Positions 59,123 to 64,000 of a stretch of DNA of 64,000 nt are shown here, piece by piece (the stretch's first letter is position 1; the number at the start of each line of letters is the position of its first letter). Under the pieces are notes generated by a model. The model did no database searches and had not been told where the DNA came from. It saw only the letters and a program-made list of their open reading frames with translations. The stretch is from positions 10,384,447-10,448,446 of the forward strand of contig OX578281.1 of assembly GCA_951217055.1 (NCBI GenBank), given 5' to 3'. This stretch comes from Gerris lacustris (lineage: Eukaryota; Arthropoda; Insecta; Hemiptera; Gerridae). Both the position numbers and the translations under genes were made by a program.

Positions 59123-59829
59123 TAGTACTTTTCTTTCGCTTTCAAAAGTCATTGAAATTTTTTTTTATCCAACAACACTTGACCAATATTCTACAAAATA
59201 AATAAGAAATATTTTTATTTAAGATGCTTTATGTCTTCTTTATACTCTTTGCGAACATTGATTTATGAGCGTTTCTTCTTCCAAAAATGGTTTTGTAGTT
59301 TCGTTGCCCCCCCCCCCCCTTTTTAGAATGTTTGGATAAAAGCCAAACAAACAAATAAGAGAAAAGGGACGTTTTCTTTTCTACTATTTTCATAATCCAG
59401 TGCGTTGTTCTGTGGTCGGAAATTATTTTGTTTGGAAAAACTTGAAAATTTATAACAATAATAAATAGTTAAAGAATATTATATTTTTATTTTAAGATCG
59501 ATTTCTCGTCGGTTTAAAATACCACGAAGGTAGAAAATAAAATAAATTAAACTTAAATTTATATTAAAATAGCATTTCCGATATAGTGTATGCTTATCTT
59601 GCTTTACATTATTTTAATTTTTTCTATAAATAAAATGTCCACTTTTATAAGTCAGTTATTATTTCTCGAGTGTTTAATTCTGCTCTTGAGTTTCGAGTAA
59701 AACAGACACAAGAAGGAAACTTCACTTAAATCTACAGTTTATTTCAGCAATAGATCAATTGTGTTTCGTATTTATTCAAATAAATTAAAGAAGTGGTATT
59801 ATATCACTATCATCAGTCTTTTTTTACAA
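59123..59829. other. AT-rich intron sequence
   Basis: A C run is at about 59307-59319. No gene. Confidence 0.3.
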
Positions 59830-60059
59830 ACTTAATTTTATTAATTTGCTTCTATAGTCCAGAAAAATAAGGAATAATAGGGGAAATAATTTATAAAGTT
59901 TTGAAACTTTGTGAAAACACTCTTAAGGGGTGTAGTAGTAAGAAACAGTAAAGTTCCCCTGAAGTCCTCCTCTTATTTTGGATGAATGGTTTAAATGGGT
60001 ATAAAAATATGTGATTCCTCTGAAAAATATAGTATGATAGTCAGACCCTTTTCGATTCC

Positions 60060-60480
60060 CAGATGGGACACATTTATTTGTATTCAATATATTAAATGTG
60101 TGTGCTACTTTCGACAAGACATCCAAATTTCTTACTTATTAGATCAGCACTTTTAGAGATATTGATAATAATAAAAACAACTTTGAGCGCATGTGGAAAA
60201 GGAAGAAATAAACGCAAAAGTTTAAAGCATATACTATATCAACAATTAGCTTATTATAACCATAACAATCCAAATTTCATTAAAATCAGATGCGTAGTTT
60301 TAAGATATGTTGAAATATGTTGGACAGACCGACAGACACAGAGCCAAAAATGTTCCCTGATGTCTAAAACTGATTTCTGTCTTGGAATTTTTGAAATCGG
60401 AGACCTAAATTTTTTTCGTTCTTCGGAACGATCACATAGCTTCCGTTACCTTCGGTAAGCTCGGAAGCAATAAACTATTT
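60060..60480 (-). repeat. Family F3 repeat, inverted copy
   Basis: The minus strand starts GCTTCCGAGCTTACCGAAGG, then GATCGTTCCGAAGAACG. The 120-codon plus frame at 60096-60458 is not a gene. Confidence 0.65.
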
Positions 60481-60600
60481 TGCGTAAAAAGTGCAAAAAG
60501 AGTAAATTTTATACTTTAAGGAGGGATAGTAAGAGATTATAGTAAGTATAAAATTTACTCTTTTTGCACTTTTTACGCAAAACAGTTTATTGCTTCCGAG
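60458..60600. repeat. Perfect-looking palindrome
   Basis: Arms of about 57 bases (GCTCGGAAGCAATAAACT to TTTATAC and its complement) surround a loop of about 30 bases. Confidence 0.85.
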
Positions 60601-60748
60601 CTTAGGGGAAGGGCTTAGGGAGCTCAAAATAGGGGAACTTTACTGTTTCTTACTATTACACCCCTTAAGAGTGTTTTCACAAAGTAACAAAACTTATAAA
60701 TTATTTCCTGCATTGGCTGTTTTTTTACTAATTTGCCTGGACTACTAT

Positions 60749-61333
60749 AGTCAGGGTGCCCATGGGCAAAAAAGTAACTTATATATACTCTTTCCAAACC
60801 TTTTTGTATGGCTTGTTTAGGCCAAATCTGACACCGTTTTCCTCTGTGACTTTTTTTAGTTTTGGGGCGTTTTTTTTTTTATTTGAACCCTAAAATTTTG
60901 ACGCGTCAGACTTGAAAATCGGAAAAAGTTCTGCGTCAGACAGTATTAAAATGTTGATTAATAGGGTTCAAATAATGTATCTTGAGAAAATCAGCCAGTT
61001 ATTAATTAATGATATTAATTAATTTTAATTAATAATAATGGATATTAATTAATATGAACTAATATTAATTAATGATTATTAACCAGCTGATTTTCTCAAG
61101 ATACATTATTTGAACCCTATAAATCAACATTTTAATATTGTCTGACACAGAACTTTTTCCGATTTTCAACTCTGACGCGTCAAAATTTTAGGGTTCAAAT
61201 AAAAAAAAAAAAAGCCCCAAAACTAAAAAAAGTCACAGAGGAAAACGGTGTCAGACTTTGCCTAAACAAGCCATACATAAAGGTTTGGAAAGATTATGTA
61301 TAAGTTACTTTTTTGCCTATGGGCACCCTGACT
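60749..61333. mobile_element. Foldback MITE, arms about 280 bases
   Basis: AGTCAGGGTGCCCATGGGCA and its complement bound two nearly identical inverted arms (about 60749-61030, 61062-61333), with an AATTAATT-rich centre. The flanks share ACTAT (60744-60748, 61334-61338); an 8-base ACTACTAT reading is also possible with CAGGG ends. Confidence 0.88.
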
Positions 61334-61635
61334 ACTATTTTCAAATAGGAAATTTATTTCAGTTTACGCGCTCTTGAAACTTTTTTCGTGCTGAGATTCC
61401 ATTGAATTAGTAATGAAGAGTTATTGAACAAATACAGTAATGGAGCAATCTTTGTGTCTGATGACAGTTTTAAACAAATGTTTACTATATCTGTTTTTCC
61501 TCCAGATGACCATTTATTATAAAAAATTTAACGAAATAGTCTTTCCACCTAAACAACATTTATATTTTCCTATATTAATTATATTTTTAGGCGTCTTTTA
61601 TAAAACATTTTTTTTTTTAAAACTGATAATTAAAA
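61334..61635. other. AT-rich intron sequence
   Basis: No feature is supported; the frame at 61440-61712 runs into a repeat. Confidence 0.3.
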
Positions 61636-61742
61636 AAAGTCCAGTCATGTGCAATGACTTAATGAGCGAATTTTCAAAGAAAGCAACATATTATTGGCTT
61701 ATAATAATATAGGAAAATTTTGGTTTAGAATTTGGATGGGTG

Positions 61743-61773
<31 letters not shown>

Positions 61774-62500
61774 TACAAAAGGGGTACGTGGTACAAAAGT
61801 CAAAATAATATTTACCCTTCAAGATGCATGTCGTTGGAATGCTCTTTATGAGTACAATAATTGTATTATATTTTTAGGCGTCTTTTATGAAACTTTTTTT
61901 TTTTGAAAACTGATAATTAAAAAAAGTCCAGTCATGCGCAATGACTTAATGAGCGAATTTTCAAAGAAAGACGCGTATTATAGGCTTATAATAATATAGG
62001 AAAATTTTGGTTTAGAATTTGGATGGGTGAAAAAAAAAAAAAAAAAAATTGGTACAAAAGGGGTACGTGGTACAAAAGTCAAAATAGTATTTACCCTTCA
62101 AGATGCATGTCGTTGGAAAGCTCTTTAAGAGTACAATAATTGTTGTTATGTACCTTTTTGTCATATATTCATATAAGAGGGGGTAAAATGGAAAAAACAC
62201 TTTTTTGACCCTAAATTTTCAAAATTTGACCCCTAAATGAACTCCAAAAATTCTATTATCTTTTGATATTATTGACATTTTAAAATTTGTTTGAAGTTTT
62301 TAAGTGCATTCTAAGGGGAGATGTCGTCTGGAGTGACACATATAAATACATACATAAAAAAAAGTGTTAAATTTAAGGAATCGATTCAGAATAGTCAGAA
62401 TGGGAAAACGGATTTCCATTGAGAAAATGTTCAAAAATTTGCATTACAATATTTTTGAAGCCATTGCAATAGCTTAATTTTCTTTGAAAATTCACTAAAA
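61636..62500 (+). repeat. Family R1, copy 2, with internal tandem duplication
   Basis: A block starting AAAAAGTCCAGTCATG at about 61635 is repeated at about 61920, so part of the R1 unit is doubled. The rest follows copy 1 (930-1500). Confidence 0.7.
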
Positions 62501-62585
62501 TCAGTTAGTTCAAAACGGTCACCCATCCAAGTACTGACCATGCCCAATACTGCTTCCTCCTGCAGCGAGACAGCAGGAAAGTCCA
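62501..62585 (-). repeat. 5S rRNA-like SINE fragment
   Basis: The minus strand reads GGAGGAAGCAGTATTGGGCA then GGTCAGTACTTGGATGGGTG and ACCG, close to the 5S rRNA box C region and to 4935-5025. Confidence 0.55.
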
Positions 62586-63139
62586 GTTTTGTTTCTTTTT
62601 AAGTCGTTATAGTTCACCTTGGACAAAATCAATAATCTCTGAATTTTTTTTACTTTTTATAAAAAGTAATTTATTAACATAATAACTAATACCTTCTTAA
62701 TCTATTTTTTTTATATATTATACATAATTTGATTTAATTGGATCTCTCCTGTTTGACTGTCAAATATTTTAAACTGAATTCTATAACTTGAAATAGTTAA
62801 GTTAACGATGGTTAAATTGTAATCAAAAGTTTCAAAAACTTGCTAAAAAAAAAAGTTCTAAAGAAATTGCTATTCTAGACTTATATCATTGTTCTACTCT
62901 GAGGTTTAGTCAGTATGAGTAAAAGTCTGCCGAAATTGCTCGTGATTTATGTGTTTCCATTGTTATCTTAATGTAATATTTATAATATCAGCACCTTTTT
63001 TACTTATCTTGTTTGAAAATGATATCACCATATACCTCCACATAAAGATAAAGTCAAAAATCATATTCCCTATTTTACATTCTAGAAGATGAAGATGAAG
63101 CATTTCTGTTGAAATGTGAGACATTTATGCAGTATACAT

Positions 63140-63141
<2 letters not shown>
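62586..63141. other. AT-rich intron sequence
   Basis: No feature can be supported. Confidence 0.3.

Positions 63142-63194
<53 letters not shown>
63142..63194. repeat. Long poly(T) tract
   Basis: About 53 T. It could be the tail of a minus-strand retroposon whose body lies before it. Confidence 0.85.
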
Positions 63195-63195
<1 letters not shown>

Positions 63196-64000
63196 TAAGA
63201 ATAAATAAATGTTATGTATAATATATAAATATATAAATATATATGTATTTATATATTGAGTTCTTCTTTCATAAATAAAGCATTATAATGGTAGAACATC
63301 AAGAGATAAAATAAAATAAAGCAGATGGACAGTGTCGATAAGGGGATGTAGTGGTGGGGGTGGGGAGAGTTGGATTCTGAGATGTTTCATCTGTCTATTT
63401 GGATAGCGTTGGGAGTTTAGTTGAGATAGGAGTGGGAAAGAGAAAGAGGAACGAAATATTCGTCGGACTGTGAGATTTAGTTTAGGAGTGGGAGGTGTCA
63501 TTCGCCAAAATAAATCTGGTAGGAAACAGATTGGGAATCGGGAGTTTTCGAAGATATTTGTGCCTCGAAGACTGTTAGATACGGAGCTTTTCGGGTGTTT
63601 TGTTGATGTTAGATCGATGCAGTGTCATACAAAGCAAGGAATCTAGTATCTTCTATCTAGTCATAGATGCAGGAGACAGGGGGCTCTGGTATATCACCCC
63701 CCTCCCATTCCTTTGTTCTTTACTTAACTATTTCCTCGCCATATCTCATGTTTCCCGACCATTTCTAAGCCAGAGATTCCTAGCCATTCCCAACAGTTAC
63801 ATCGATGTACGTATTATCCATTTTTTTTATTTGTCTGTTGAAGATTGATCCATTTCTTTTTTTTTCTATTTGGTAAAATTGATTTTTTTGTTTGATTACT
63901 TTGAGTGTTTGTCAATGAGCTGATTTAATAAGGTTAAATGATAATTACTGATAACATTTCTTAGTAGTAGTAAAGTATTTACTTCTTCCGAATAATTAAA
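63195..64000. other. Purine-rich unique-looking sequence at window end
   Basis: The stretch at 63320-63600 is GA/GT-rich and less AT-biased than the rest, but has no recognisable exon, domain or element end on either strand. Confidence 0.3.

Larger units (their letters stand above)
59830..60748. mobile_element. Inverted-repeat element enclosing an F3 copy
   Basis: The left arm, about 59850-59960 (GTGAAAACACTCTTAAGGGG, GAAACAGTAAAGTTCCCC), returns inverted at about 60632-60748. Between them is an inverted F3 copy (60060-60480) and a second palindrome (60458-60600). Confidence 0.75.

Noticed and set aside
60096..60458. 120-residue protein
   Set aside because: It coincides with an inverted copy of the non-coding F3 repeat and its C-terminus reads through the TACCTTCGGTA hairpin.

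Overview
This window is AT-rich, intron-like genomic DNA from an animal. The retroelement and SINE types suggest an arthropod, perhaps an insect, but the species cannot be read from the sequence. Only one host exon is confidently supported: 13437-13667 (+). It is a 231-base exon with a phase-1 start and end that encodes the PAS core of an ERG/seizure-type (KCNH) voltage-gated potassium channel. I found neither the preceding exon (N-terminal cap) nor the following one, so most of the window is probably two very long introns of this gene. A second, weak exon candidate lies on the minus strand at 2593-2739.

Almost everything else is mobile-element debris, much of it with clear boundaries. Six hAT-type elements have matching inverted ends and perfect 8-base target-site duplications: 7345-8463, 25780-27351, 31351-32047, 36554-36901, 41558-44777 and 44336-44653. 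The copy at 25780-27351 keeps an intact 174-codon ORF for the transposase zinc-finger (TTF-type) domain but has lost the catalytic part. A MITE at 45351-45593 also has an 8-base duplication. Tc1/mariner-like MITEs with TA duplications lie at 18737-19063, 34864-35416 and 37833-38418, and a pogo/Tigger-like element lies at 30390-31166. Two nests stand out. At 41102-45068 an inverted-repeat element holds a 3.2-kb hAT, which holds a 318-base hAT MITE. At 45317-47125 a long-inverted-repeat element holds two further insertions.

Retroelement traces include a Jockey-like LINE RNase H/C-terminal remnant just upstream of the exon (about 12790-13317), a LINE 3' end at 23100-23388, tRNA-derived and 5S-rRNA-like SINE pieces, and several Penelope-like (PLE) fragments. 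The PLE fragments carry minimal hammerhead-ribozyme motifs, usually as head-to-head inverted pairs (1-578, 2131-2312, 5900-6180, 10780-11068). The first of these also keeps the first 42 codons of a PLE-like ORF.

Tandem arrays include an 18-unit 72-base satellite (14613-15890), a roughly 38-base minisatellite (16801-17660), a perfect 32-base array (32712-32987), a 26-base array (29084-29311), two clusters of roughly 155-base units, a 170-base duplication and many long (AT)n tracts. I see no functional rRNA or tRNA gene, no CRISPR array and no prokaryotic gene. The most interesting content is the set of hammerhead-bearing palindromes, the intact TTF-only hAT ORF, the element nests and the precise conservation of the KCNH exon.
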